A DNA stretch of 64,000 nucleotides, from NCBI GenBank assembly GCA_017433855.1, contig JAFRGM010000003.1:1-64000 (forward strand), written 5' to 3'. Below, piece after piece: positions 52,000 through 59,559 of the stretch. A model generated the notes under the pieces. It saw nothing but the letters and a program-made list of their open reading frames with translations. It was not told where the DNA came from and searched no databases. The position numbers and the translations under genes were made by a program. Every line of letters begins with the position of its first letter. Position 1 is the first letter of the stretch. The stretch is from Candidatus Saccharimonadota bacterium. Its GTDB lineage: Bacteria > Patescibacteriota > Saccharimonadia > Saccharimonadales > Saccharimonadaceae.

Positions 52000-52767
52000 A
52001 TGAAAAAAGTTTTAGCATTCGACATAGACCAAACATTAAACGTCGCCAAGACCCCCATCACCGACGACATCGCCAAATTACTCATTAAGTGTCTCGACCA
52101 TTTCGAGATCTGTCCAATTTCCGGTCAAAAGTTTGATCAATTCTTAATCCAGATTGTTGACCGCCTCCGCGACAACGGTGTAACCGACGACGAGCTCACC
52201 CATCTTCATCTTTTTGTAGCTCAGGGTACACAATACTATCGTTATAACGGCACAGATTGGGAGCAAATCTACAATTATCCGCTTACGAACGAACAGGTCG
52301 CCAAAATCAGCGCCGCTCTAGAGCAAGCCGCACGTGAACTCGGTTTCTGGGAAGAAGACAAGCTCGCAGAAGGTGATGAAATCATCGAAAATCGCCTTTC
52401 CCAAGTGACCTTCTCAGCCCTCGGCCAAAAAGCCGGCACCGAGGCCAAATATGCCTGGGACCCAGATTGTAAAAAACGCGAGCAAATCGTTGCTCGCTGC
52501 AAAGAACTCGCACCAGAGTTCGACTACGAAATCGGCGGTACCACTTCTATTAACGCTATTACTCCCGGCATGAACAAAGTTTTTGGTATGAATCACCTAC
52601 TAGATGAGCTTCACGTAGAAAAAACCGATATTCTATATTTTGGCGACATGACGCAACCTGGTGGCAATGACTATCCAGTTGTCCAGATGGGCATAGACAC
52701 TATCACTGTCCGCAGTCACGAAGACACCGCTTATGCCCTACGTGGTATCCTTGGTGTCATCGCCTAA
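52000..52767 (+). CDS. HAD-superfamily phosphatase/phosphomannomutase-like
   Basis: 255 residues. Motif I FDIDQTL gives Asp7/Asp9, a C2-type cap occupies the middle (about 85-185) with ENRLSQVTFSALGQKA resembling eukaryal-type phosphomannomutase, and motif IV is YFGDMTQPGGND. It probably acts on a sugar phosphate; mutase versus phosphatase cannot be settled by eye. Divergent from tpiA through a shared palindromic promoter. Confidence 0.85.
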   Translation: MKKVLAFDIDQTLNVAKTPITDDIAKLLIKCLDHFEICPISGQKFDQFLIQIVDRLRDNGVTDDELTHLHLFVAQGTQYYRYNGTDWEQIYNYPLTNEQVAKISAALEQAARELGFWEEDKLAEGDEIIENRLSQVTFSALGQKAGTEAKYAWDPDCKKREQIVARCKELAPEFDYEIGGTTSINAITPGMNKVFGMNHLLDELHVEKTDILYFGDMTQPGGNDYPVVQMGIDTITVRSHEDTAYALRGILGVIA

Positions 52768-52778
52768 TCTCGCATCCA

Positions 52779-53435
52779 CTACTTCCGCTTGCGTAAAGTT
52801 TTAATTTTTAGCGTCTTGCAAACGTCATCTAATGTATCTCTAAAACTATCTACTATTCGGGCATTATGGCCAAACACTTCTCTAAATTGTGGTTTTAGTT
52901 CCGTAAATTGGCCACATGCAAGCATTATTTGCTCAGGCAAAAAGTTTTTAAGTTTACTAAGCGCCGCACTTAAATCAGTCTTAACTTTTTCGCTCGTTAG
53001 CTCACCGTCGTCAATGAGGAGTGGCCAACTATCTAGGCAGATTGTTTTGGCTTTAACGCGGTATTTTAGCATTAAGTATTTCCAATTTTTTGTCGTTGCT
53101 TTTGTTGTCATTATTAGTGTAGTTTTACTAAGCATCATTCGCTTTGGCTTCAACGAAAAACCTACAAATTTTTGGTTCTTATATTTTCTCCGAAAATATC
53201 CTAAACTTGTCACAGATAGCATATAATTCGCAAAAACAATTAAGTCCACCTTGCCAAGATATGGTTTCAGAGCTTTTTCTGCAACCTTCCTAGCTAGTTT
53301 TGCATTTGTTAAGATTATCTCCGCATTACGCCAATCTATTACACGGATTACTTCGGTCACAGGTAGCTCCGCTTCTAGCTGATCCGCAAATAATTCTCCA
53401 CCAAACCCACTATCAAATACTACAATTTTTAGCAT
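52779..53435 (-). CDS. Glutamate-racemase-like protein with one catalytic Cys missing
   Basis: 218 residues of the Asp/Glu racemase superfamily. The N-terminal VFDSGFGGELFADQLEAELP matches MurI. The first catalytic Cys region (usually ACNTA) is ANYML, while the second is kept as LACGQFTEL. It is shorter than MurI (~265 aa). Racemisation needs both Cys, so it is likely a non-racemase or a degenerate homologue. It converges on the HAD gene. Confidence 0.75.
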   Translation of the reverse strand: MLKIVVFDSGFGGELFADQLEAELPVTEVIRVIDWRNAEIILTNAKLARKVAEKALKPYLGKVDLIVFANYMLSVTSLGYFRRKYKNQKFVGFSLKPKRMMLSKTTLIMTTKATTKNWKYLMLKYRVKAKTICLDSWPLLIDDGELTSEKVKTDLSAALSKLKNFLPEQIMLACGQFTELKPQFREVFGHNARIVDSFRDTLDDVCKTLKIKTLRKRK

Positions 53436-53572
53436 CTCAAAAACCTTTCTCCTCCGTAGCTTAATTCTATCACCATTTTCGCTACCACTTTCCGTCAGTT
53501 CTCGTTTTACAAAACATCTGTTTTATTTTCTGTACAATCACAAAAATATACCAAAAAATCCAAAAAATGTGT

Positions 53573-53578
53573 TATAAT
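53573..53578 (+). promoter_or_regulatory. Extended -10 of tRNA-Val
   Basis: TGTTATAAT 9 nt before the tRNA. The preceding ~130 bp after 53440 are AT-rich with no gene visible. Confidence 0.6.
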
Positions 53579-53587
53579 GTATAAAGC

Positions 53588-53664
53588 GGGTGATTAGCTC
53601 AGTTGGCTAGAGCGTCTCGTTTACACCGAGAAGGTCGGGGGTTCGAGCCCCTCATCACCCACCA
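53588..53664 (+). tRNA. tRNA-Val (anticodon TAC)
   Basis: 77 nt with CCA. Acceptor GGGTGAT/ATCACCC, anticodon stem TCTCG/CGAGA with loop TTTACAC, T-arm GGGGG TTCGAGC CCCTC. T6 follows directly. Confidence 0.95.
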
Positions 53665-53687
53665 TTTTTTACATAAAGCTTAAAAAA

Positions 53688-53724
53688 ACGGAGCGTCGAA
53701 ACTCGCTTCGCTCGATGCGAGCTA
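53688..53724. repeat. Small palindromic repeat downstream of tRNA-Val
   Basis: Overlapping inverted repeats GAGCG...CGCTC and CTCGC...GCGAG; the GCGAGCTAT end also occurs at the edge of the lepA element. Confidence 0.45.
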
Positions 53725-53751
53725 TATTATTCATTAAAATAGCTTATATTC

Positions 53752-54321
53752 ATGAATATACGAGGAATAAGTACAAAAAAAATTTTAAAGATAATCGGCA
53801 TTATTTTGCTTGCCGTAGTTCCAGTTTTCTTAGCTATTGCCGCGCATGTACTAGCCATTACAAAAGGGGATCCAGTCGCTGAGTCGTGCTGTATGGCTCC
53901 ACCATATGTTCCCGACCAATCCACTATCAATTTTTTCTTGGCGGTTGAGACTGGTGGCTCGATAATCGGAGTATTATATACATTTGTTGTTTTAGTAATA
54001 TTTTGGCAAAAGTTCTGGTTTTGCCGAAAGGCCAATGATAGTATGTCCGCAGTGTATCTTTTTGCGGCACTGTTATTATCTGGACAATTTGTCTTGATGC
54101 TTTGTTGGGCGATGGTATTTTTATATCTGCCATCAAATGACTACGATTCTTACATTGGGACATATATTTCTCCCCTCGTATTGGTTACTAGCGGAACTAC
54201 GGATTACCCGATACTTCTAAAAGCGTTCGATGAGATAGATATAACGATACGCGTAGTATTGCCGTTGTCTTTCACAATTTCTTTGATATACTTAGTATTC
54301 GGTATAAAACGTAAGACATAA
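53752..54321 (+). CDS. Four-helix membrane protein of unknown function
   Basis: 189 residues with hydrophobic segments at about 10-33, 60-83, 100-125 and 162-183, and an outside loop with a CC pair (AESCCMAPPY). Codon choice is balanced in G and C, unlike the C-rich plus-strand core genes, consistent with acquired DNA. No Shine-Dalgarno or clear -10 lies before the ATG. Confidence 0.68.
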   Translation: MNIRGISTKKILKIIGIILLAVVPVFLAIAAHVLAITKGDPVAESCCMAPPYVPDQSTINFFLAVETGGSIIGVLYTFVVLVIFWQKFWFCRKANDSMSAVYLFAALLLSGQFVLMLCWAMVFLYLPSNDYDSYIGTYISPLVLVTSGTTDYPILLKAFDEIDITIRVVLPLSFTISLIYLVFGIKRKT

Positions 54322-54360
54322 AATAAGAGCTATAGCCTCGTTACCCTTGGTATATTTTAA

Positions 54361-54412
54361 AGATTGAAGTCAGTGAAAATTGTACCATTGTTGTGGTCTA
54401 TCTCGTAATCTA
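54361..54412 (-). pseudogene. Remnant of a peptide deformylase C-terminus
   Basis: Minus-strand translation gives YEIDHNNGTIFTDF then a stop, matching the HEVDHINGTIFTD zinc motif of the intact def at 55940-56491. DNA matches it at about 30 of 39 bases. The rest of the gene is absent, so this is a decayed duplicate. Confidence 0.6.
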
Positions 54413-54427
54413 TAAATGTCTGTTAAA

Positions 54428-54456
54428 TCCCCTCGCGAAAATAGGGGGCTATTTTT
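54428..54456 (+). terminator. Possible terminator of the 53752 gene
   Basis: CCCCT / AGGGG stem with 9-nt loop, then GCTATTTTT. Between 54322 and 54536 nothing else coding is visible apart from the def remnant. Confidence 0.45.
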
Positions 54457-54536
54457 GTACCGTTTTTACGACAAAAATAAGCCAAAATTTGAAATTTACC
54501 TCTATAATTTTGGCTATTAAACCCTAGTATTTTGGT

Positions 54537-55079
54537 TTAGTCAATATAGTCTAATATTTCTTCGAATTTGTTAAAGCCGCTCTCTGAATTAATATGGCCA
54601 CCATCCTTTACGATAATCTGTTTATCAGTAATAGTGTCGGCAAATTCTTTTTCGACATCAAACTTTACATATGGGTCATTATCCGAATAGAAGCAAACTA
54701 TATCATCACAATACTTTTTCACGTCTCCAAGATTATCAAAATACATTGGCTCGTTTACTGTGTCGTAGTCGGAATTAATCCCTAAATACTTATTAAAACC
54801 ACAAACGAAAATGAGTTTTTTAACTCTTATGTCATTCTTGATTAGATATTTACAAACAAAAACTGGAGCAATACTATGAGCAATGATTATAGTATTTTCA
54901 TCAATTATCAGTTTATCTAGCTCATTACTCCAAGATTCAAAATTTTGCTTTCCAACGCCAACTGGCATTTGTGGAGCAGAAACTTGCTTGCCCTTACTTT
55001 GCAATTCTTTCTTTAACCATGGGAACCAATTTCCTTTATTAGACCCAAAACTTCCGTGTAGAATTACATATTTCTCCAT
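54537..55079 (-). CDS. RBBP9/YdeN-type serine hydrolase
   Basis: 180 residues, alpha/beta hydrolase. N-terminal VILHGSFGSNKGNWFPWL, nucleophile Ser in IIAHSIAP (GxSxG-like with Ala for the first Gly), Asp in YSDNDPYV and catalytic His in GGHINSESGF. Small cytosolic hydrolases of this family have unclear substrates. A TATAAT lies 8 nt before ATG. Confidence 0.87.
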   Translation of the reverse strand: MEKYVILHGSFGSNKGNWFPWLKKELQSKGKQVSAPQMPVGVGKQNFESWSNELDKLIIDENTIIIAHSIAPVFVCKYLIKNDIRVKKLIFVCGFNKYLGINSDYDTVNEPMYFDNLGDVKKYCDDIVCFYSDNDPYVKFDVEKEFADTITDKQIIVKDGGHINSESGFNKFEEILDYID

Positions 55080-55088
55080 ATAGTGTTA

Positions 55089-55334
55089 TTATACCATTTT
55101 TAATATACTGAAAGTAACCGTTTCTTCGAATGATTTATAGCCCATGAAAAAGTCCGCTTGAAAAGCGGACTTCATCTTGTTTAAAGAGCAAATGTCATCG
55201 GCGGAATCATGCCTACGCTTAAATGCCGTCCATCTCGATGGAGTTACCGATGCAGGCAAACTAATTAGGATCGCGCCCACAACAATCGTTGTTAGGTATA
55301 CCGCGAGTATCCATAGTGTCCAATATGAGGACAT
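55089..55334 (-). CDS. Possible small membrane protein, perhaps frameshifted continuation
   Basis: 81 residues with a convincing transmembrane helix (YWTLWILAVYLTTIVVGAIL) and a basic tail. It has no Shine-Dalgarno, and its last ~25 codons run through a terminator. Its frame is +1 relative to the preceding 51-codon gene at 55261-55416, so it may be the second half of one broken gene. Confidence 0.4.
   Translation of the reverse strand: MSSYWTLWILAVYLTTIVVGAILISLPASVTPSRWTAFKRRHDSADDICSLNKMKSAFQADFFMGYKSFEETVTFSILKMV
55146..55172 (-). terminator. Terminator after the 55430 GNAT-small protein unit
   Basis: AAGTCCGC / GCGGACTT with 7-nt loop and T-run on the minus strand. Confidence 0.8.
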
Positions 55335-55416
55335 CCACGGGGCCGGTTGGGGTTTCTATTATCCCCACCATAGCCATCATTTCGCCGAGGTTACCTTCGT
55401 TCATTTTCTCAGCCAT
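55261..55416 (-). CDS. Small ORF with strong ribosome binding site
   Basis: 51 residues starting MAEKMNEGNLGEMM, preceded by AGGGAGGGCTAGGA. It sits 13 bp after the GNAT gene and is probably in its operon. No family. A +1 shift near the AAACCCC run would join it to the membrane helix of the overlapping frame. Confidence 0.5.
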   Translation of the reverse strand: MAEKMNEGNLGEMMAMVGIIETPTGPVDVLILDTMDTRGIPNNDCCGRDPN

Positions 55417-55429
55417 TTCCTAGCCCTCC

Positions 55430-55792
55430 CTATTCTGAGATTTGAATATTTAGCGGTCCAGTAATAGATTTGCTCCAAGTGCCTTGATTCTCTTCGGTAA
55501 AATGTAGGTTTTTTGCTATTTTGTCGATAGCTTGTGATCCAAATAGATTTGTTAATGTTGCTTTTTTGTAGCCATTCCGTATTCCCCATTTTATCAGTAA
55601 TCTTAGCCCAGTAGTTGCGTAGCCTTTATGTTGATATTTGGGATTTGTTATAACGGTCAAATCTAGTCTGGATTCTGTCGCAATTTCCATTGCCATCAAC
55701 TTGCACATTATCTCTCCATTCTCAACTAGCACAAATTCTTGTTGCGGAAAGAATAGCCCATCTGTTTTCTTACAAACTTCTACCAGCTCCAT
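55430..55792 (-). CDS. GNAT-family N-acetyltransferase
   Basis: 120 residues. The acetyl-CoA motif A is seen in DLTVITNPKYQHKGYATTGLRLLIKW, with the beta-bulge and the NPKYQHKGYAT pyrophosphate loop. The substrate is unknown. A GGGGGTGA leader lies just before ATG, and a consensus TTGACA-17-TATAAT promoter 50 nt upstream, as for the other accessory genes. Confidence 0.85.
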   Translation of the reverse strand: MELVEVCKKTDGLFFPQQEFVLVENGEIMCKLMAMEIATESRLDLTVITNPKYQHKGYATTGLRLLIKWGIRNGYKKATLTNLFGSQAIDKIAKNLHFTEENQGTWSKSITGPLNIQISE

Positions 55793-55847
55793 TTAATCAC
55801 CCCCGTATTTGTTTGTAGTATCAAACACAATGAAGAAACCCATGTTT

Positions 55848-55876
55848 ATTATAGCATGCATATCAAATATTGTCAA
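55848..55876 (-). promoter_or_regulatory. Consensus promoter of the GNAT gene
   Basis: Minus strand TTGACA (55876-55871), 17 bp, TATAAT (55853-55848). Confidence 0.75.
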
Positions 55877-55929
55877 ATTAATGATATGCTGTTAATACCT
55901 GGCCTGTTAAGCCCCATCAGGGATGAAAA

Positions 55930-55950
55930 CAGAAGCCCATTAGGGCTTAT
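55930..55950 (-). terminator. Possible terminator overlapping the def stop
   Basis: AAGCCC-TAAT-GGGCTT hairpin including the last codons of def, followed by a weak T-rich stretch. Confidence 0.45.
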
Positions 55951-56491
55951 TTTGTTGACATTTTTTCCGGTATTCTTCCAACGAAATAGTATTCGATAGC
56001 GGCACAAGATCGGTAAAAATTGTGCCGTTGATATGGTCTACTTCGTGTTGCAAAACATGCGCTAGGAATCCATCAACAATCTCGATATGTTCACAACTCG
56101 ACTCGTCATAATATCTGACCTTGATTTTTCTATACCGCGGAACCTCAGCGTATACGGGGTCACCATTGTCGTCCAGAACACTACAACACCCCTCCCACAT
56201 AGGCACTTTTGTGCCAAATGTCTTAATAATCTCAGGATTAAAATAAACTCTATCAAAATGTTCCAAATTGGGACGATTTGGGGTGGGGCGTATCATGACT
56301 ACGCAAGCTGCGATTGGCTCGCCGACCTGAATTGCACTCATGCCGACGCCATATTCGCCAGCTCTAAGCGTATCATAGATGTCTGAGATAATCGTTTTGG
56401 TTTTAGTGGAACCAATTTCGGAAGGCGTCAGCCTGCGGCTCTTCAGATGGAGCTTTCGATTTGGAGTAGTTAAAACTTTGCGTACTGACAT
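55940..56491 (-). CDS. def: Peptide deformylase
   Basis: 183 residues; removes the formyl group from nascent proteins. The three motifs are GVGMSAIQVGEP, EGCCSV (with the metal Cys) and QHEVDHING (HExxH). EGCLS is changed to EGCCS. AAAGGA precedes ATG. It sits in an accessory block beside small hypothetical genes and has a decayed duplicate at 54361. Confidence 0.93.
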   Translation of the reverse strand: MSVRKVLTTPNRKLHLKSRRLTPSEIGSTKTKTIISDIYDTLRAGEYGVGMSAIQVGEPIAACVVMIRPTPNRPNLEHFDRVYFNPEIIKTFGTKVPMWEGCCSVLDDNGDPVYAEVPRYRKIKVRYYDESSCEHIEIVDGFLAHVLQHEVDHINGTIFTDLVPLSNTISLEEYRKKCQQNKP

Positions 56492-56503
56492 AATTTCCTT
56501 TTG

Positions 56504-56857
56504 TTAAAATAATGAAAAGAATTGCGTATTGGGATTGAAGATAGTTGCATCCTTAAAGAGTTTGAGATATGCAGGGTTGGTAATAATCATGATTCCGCTT
56601 TTTGAAAGCATGTCGTCAAAATCTAAATAGTGAAAATCTGTGTCGGAAGTTTGATTAAAATCATAAAAGCAGATCTCTTTCTTACTCACAAGTGGAGCGA
56701 GAGCGTTTGCGATTTCCTTGCCGTGAGCGCCAAAGCCGATGACGTCAGTAGGCTGGCCGTAAAGTTCGTTCCCAAAGTTTTTCCGAAGTGCAGCGCAAAG
56801 CTCGGCGCTAGTAGAAACTTTTTTTATATTTATATGTTTGCGCTCCGTCTCTTTCAT
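56504..56857 (-). CDS. Small Rossmann-like protein of unknown function
   Basis: 117 residues with VIGFGAHGKEIANAL resembling a dinucleotide-binding GxGxxG loop and YDFNQTSD as a possible second strand; only half of a normal Rossmann domain is present. It is upstream of def by 12 bp and likely co-transcribed. Function unknown. Confidence 0.7.
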   Translation of the reverse strand: MKETERKHINIKKVSTSAELCAALRKNFGNELYGQPTDVIGFGAHGKEIANALAPLVSKKEICFYDFNQTSDTDFHYLDFDDMLSKSGIMIITNPAYLKLFKDATIFNPNTQFFSLF

Positions 56858-56896
56858 ATTGTAGATTTACCGTTCAATAATAGTCTGTACGCCATA

Positions 56897-57340
56897 TTAG
56901 TCATTGTTTCCGTAGATATCAATGAGTTCCATCGGTGCGACAATTCCACTCCTGGCATTTTCGAGCGCGCCAAATAGCAACGTCTTGTTTCTAATTTCCT
57001 TTTCCTTAGCCAAAATTTCGTCGTAGGATAGCCATTTTACGTCCATTATTTCCGCTGGGTCGACCTCTCGCACGGGTTCATTTTTTAATTTTGCCGTGAA
57101 TACAATTACAACAAAAGCATCGTCTTCTACTTTACAATCCACAATCTGGCATACACCGGTCAATTCTACACTGTAGCCAGTTTCTTCAAGGGTTTCACGC
57201 ACCGCCGCATCTTGCACTAACTCATTTGTTTCAACATGCCCAGCTGGCAAATTCCAAAGTCCACGTATATCTTCACGCGCCTCTTGCATTAGTAAGTATT
57301 TGCCATCATTTTCTACAAGAGTTCCAGCAATGATTGTCAT
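56897..57340 (-). CDS. Nudix hydrolase
   Basis: 147 residues. The Nudix box GHVETNELVQDAAVRETLEETGY is complete (G-x5-E-x7-RE-x2-EE-x-G). Hydrolyses a nucleoside diphosphate-linked substrate that cannot be predicted. GGAGG lies upstream of ATG. Confidence 0.92.
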   Translation of the reverse strand: MTIIAGTLVENDGKYLLMQEAREDIRGLWNLPAGHVETNELVQDAAVRETLEETGYSVELTGVCQIVDCKVEDDAFVVIVFTAKLKNEPVREVDPAEIMDVKWLSYDEILAKEKEIRNKTLLFGALENARSGIVAPMELIDIYGNND

Positions 57341-57358
57341 ATTTCCTCCTTAAAGTAA

Positions 57359-57607
57359 TTATAGCTTGGTGGGATTATAGCTTTCCTGAAGTTCAAAACG
57401 ATATTTCTGCCTAGCATCTGGATACTTAACATGGTCCACTTCCTCAAACCACATATCATACGGACGCACCCAGAGACTGCCGTCACCATAAAGAGCACGA
57501 TACAACACCATTTTTTCTTGGGTTTCACTATGAAAAACAATGTCTTCAACTAAATAGTAGTTCCCTTTAAAATGCCGATAGACGCCATGAATCTTAATTT
57601 CCTTCAT
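57359..57607 (-). CDS. DUF1653 protein
   Basis: 82 residues matching the DUF1653 pattern: HGVYRHFKGNYYLVEDIVFHSET, VLYRALYGDGSLWVRPYDMW. Typically a small soluble protein of unknown role. It precedes the Nudix gene by 18 bp. Confidence 0.85.
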   Translation of the reverse strand: MKEIKIHGVYRHFKGNYYLVEDIVFHSETQEKMVLYRALYGDGSLWVRPYDMWFEEVDHVKYPDARQKYRFELQESYNPTKL

Positions 57608-57614
57608 AAAACAA

Positions 57615-58214
57615 TTATATCATTTTTTTCTTGCTGGCTAGGTAATCCGGGATAGGTTTGAATTCGATACGGCTCCAAATACCACGCCCGGCATTGAGAT
57701 CATCTTGCGAGATGTCGTAATATTTCTCATAAACTAAGCCAACCGAACCGTAGAGTGCATCCGACATATTAAACCCAAGCTTCTCAGAAACGGCGGTCAT
57801 ATTTTCTACGGAAGTACCTTCGACCTCAGCGTATGGCGGGAGCCATGGCCAAGTGTCTATATCGATTTCGGCGCCATCTAGCATCCAAGACTCGCGCATG
57901 GATTCTTCGTAGGATTTTTCGCGAAGCCCCAGCACTCGCATTAGCTCGACTGTGGCGTCGTAATCGTCCACTATGATGTTGATTTCCTTTTTACCAATCA
58001 CAATGCCATCATGTACTTCTTTGAAAGTTAAAACAATTTTGTCGCCTTCATCGCGAACGCGCACAAATGAATGTGGGCGTTCGTCCGAAAAATGAAAAAC
58101 CGTCCGAATCATTTTACGTTCTGGTGCAATGAGTTTGGCGCCGAGGGATTTTAGCTTGTCACGCAATGCATTTTTATCTATGTCGCAAAAGACCGCTTCA
58201 ATTTCCAGTTTCAT
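57615..58214 (-). CDS. CYTH-domain protein (class IV cyclase/ThTPase-like)
   Basis: 199 residues. N-terminal LEIEAVF stands where the EXEXK signature occurs, but the Lys is Val. Paired basic residues and ERKMIRTVFHF, then SFVRVRDEGDKIVLTFKE fit the CYTH triphosphate tunnel. Activity is uncertain with the altered motif. Start overlaps the DUF362 stop (TAATG). Confidence 0.8.
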   Translation of the reverse strand: MKLEIEAVFCDIDKNALRDKLKSLGAKLIAPERKMIRTVFHFSDERPHSFVRVRDEGDKIVLTFKEVHDGIVIGKKEINIIVDDYDATVELMRVLGLREKSYEESMRESWMLDGAEIDIDTWPWLPPYAEVEGTSVENMTAVSEKLGFNMSDALYGSVGLVYEKYYDISQDDLNAGRGIWSRIEFKPIPDYLASKKKMI

Positions 58215-59101
58215 TAAAGCTCCACTAATTCGTATTCACGAGTGCCAAGGCCAAGCGACTCAGCATATGGCAAGATTTCGCGTCCTTTGCGCGAGTCGAT
58301 GCGTTCCTTTAGCTCAGCAGCACCTGGATCTGTAGACTTCCAAATCATATCAATAAAGGCTTGGTCATTAGCTACTGGGTCGAGTGATGCCACAATCCCA
58401 AGGTCCTCCATTACCGGAGCACCTTGATGCGCATCGCAGTCGCAATCCAGCGACAAATTATTCATCACCGTAATATAGACAATCGGCTTGCCCTGCTCTT
58501 TTAGATAATCCGCCACCGCCGTTGCCGCCTCTGCCATCGAATGAATGAAATCAATTTGTTCGTATGGCAAATCCCATGCCACATCCGGATCAGCAGACTG
58601 CCCACATGAATGAATGTAAGCTTTACCATTCCTTGAAGCAATTCCGATCGACTGATTTTTAAGATTTGCGCCAAACCCACCCATCGCATGACCTTTACCA
58701 TGCGCAAGATTCACAATCGCATCATAATTTACCAGATTTTTACCTACCAAATCATATTCTAAATGCTTGCCATTCTTCACCGGAATCTTAAATTCACCCT
58801 CGGCATCCATAATATCTACCTCTGCAAAACTAGTAAACCCATGCGCCTCAGCCACTTTCATATGATCTGCCGCCGTATTCCGCGCTCCAGGATATGCCGT
58901 ATTGCATTCCAAAATCGTCCCGTTCAAAGATTTCACGAATGGCCCAATCAAATCTGCCTTCAGATATCCTTTCGCACCATCCTCACCAGTAGACACTTTA
59001 ACACCCACCTTACCAGGTAGCTCCACTCCTAAGGCCTTGTATATTTTAATTAAACTTTCCGCACTGATTTCTTTTATGTAATATACTTTTGGTTTTTCCA
59101 T
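58214..59101 (-). CDS. DUF362 protein
   Basis: 295 residues; DUF362 family (GVKVSTGEDG, AIVNLAHGKGHAMGGFGANLKNQSIG, DCDCDAHQGAPVMEDLGIVAS). Often linked to iron-sulfur proteins, but no ferredoxin motif is within it. AAGGAGG lies before ATG. Function unknown. Confidence 0.85.
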   Translation of the reverse strand: MEKPKVYYIKEISAESLIKIYKALGVELPGKVGVKVSTGEDGAKGYLKADLIGPFVKSLNGTILECNTAYPGARNTAADHMKVAEAHGFTSFAEVDIMDAEGEFKIPVKNGKHLEYDLVGKNLVNYDAIVNLAHGKGHAMGGFGANLKNQSIGIASRNGKAYIHSCGQSADPDVAWDLPYEQIDFIHSMAEAATAVADYLKEQGKPIVYITVMNNLSLDCDCDAHQGAPVMEDLGIVASLDPVANDQAFIDMIWKSTDPGAAELKERIDSRKGREILPYAESLGLGTREYELVEL

Positions 59102-59115
59102 TATACCTCCTTATT

Positions 59116-59547
59116 TTAGATCTTCTTCACTTTTACCATGGCCGGCCTCAAAACTTCCTTCTCGTAATAATACCCTGGCCTCAAAACTTCCTCAATTATT
59201 TCTTTTTCACCTTCGCCGTCTACCATTACCGCATCATGCAAATCTGGATTAAACTCACCCTCTGTGGCTATTTTGCTCAGTCCCAGTTCTTTCAAAGATT
59301 TATCCATCGTCTTTTTTAATGGCTCAAGCTCCGCATAGGTCGCAAACGCCCTATCCAAATCATCCAATAGCCCCAACAAACGATAAATAGTAGCAAGTCG
59401 CGTTGCTTTTTTCTCGTTTTCTTTTTGTGCTTCTACTTGTTTACGGTAATTTTCAAAATCTGCCCGCGTCCGTTGCAAGTCATTTGTAAGTTCTGCAATC
59501 TTTTCCTTCAGCTCCTCTTCTTTTGATAGCATTTTCTTGTCTTTCAT
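59116..59547 (-). CDS. grpE: Nucleotide exchange factor GrpE
   Basis: About 143 residues: a long coiled coil (about 10-70) then the beta-domain (GEKEIIEEVLRPGYYYEKEVLRPAMVKV). Exchanges ADP on DnaK. The start is chosen at 59547 because GGAGGATAAA precedes it; the alternative ATG at 59559 abuts hrcA without a site. dnaK and dnaJ do not follow in this window. Confidence 0.92.
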   Translation of the reverse strand: MKDKKMLSKEEELKEKIAELTNDLQRTRADFENYRKQVEAQKENEKKATRLATIYRLLGLLDDLDRAFATYAELEPLKKTMDKSLKELGLSKIATEGEFNPDLHDAVMVDGEGEKEIIEEVLRPGYYYEKEVLRPAMVKVKKI

Positions 59548-59559
59548 TTTATCCTCCAT

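Noticed and set aside
53588-58000. Integrated island at tRNA-Val
   Set aside because: The downstream genes look accessory, but no integrase and no direct repeat of the tRNA 3' end was found.
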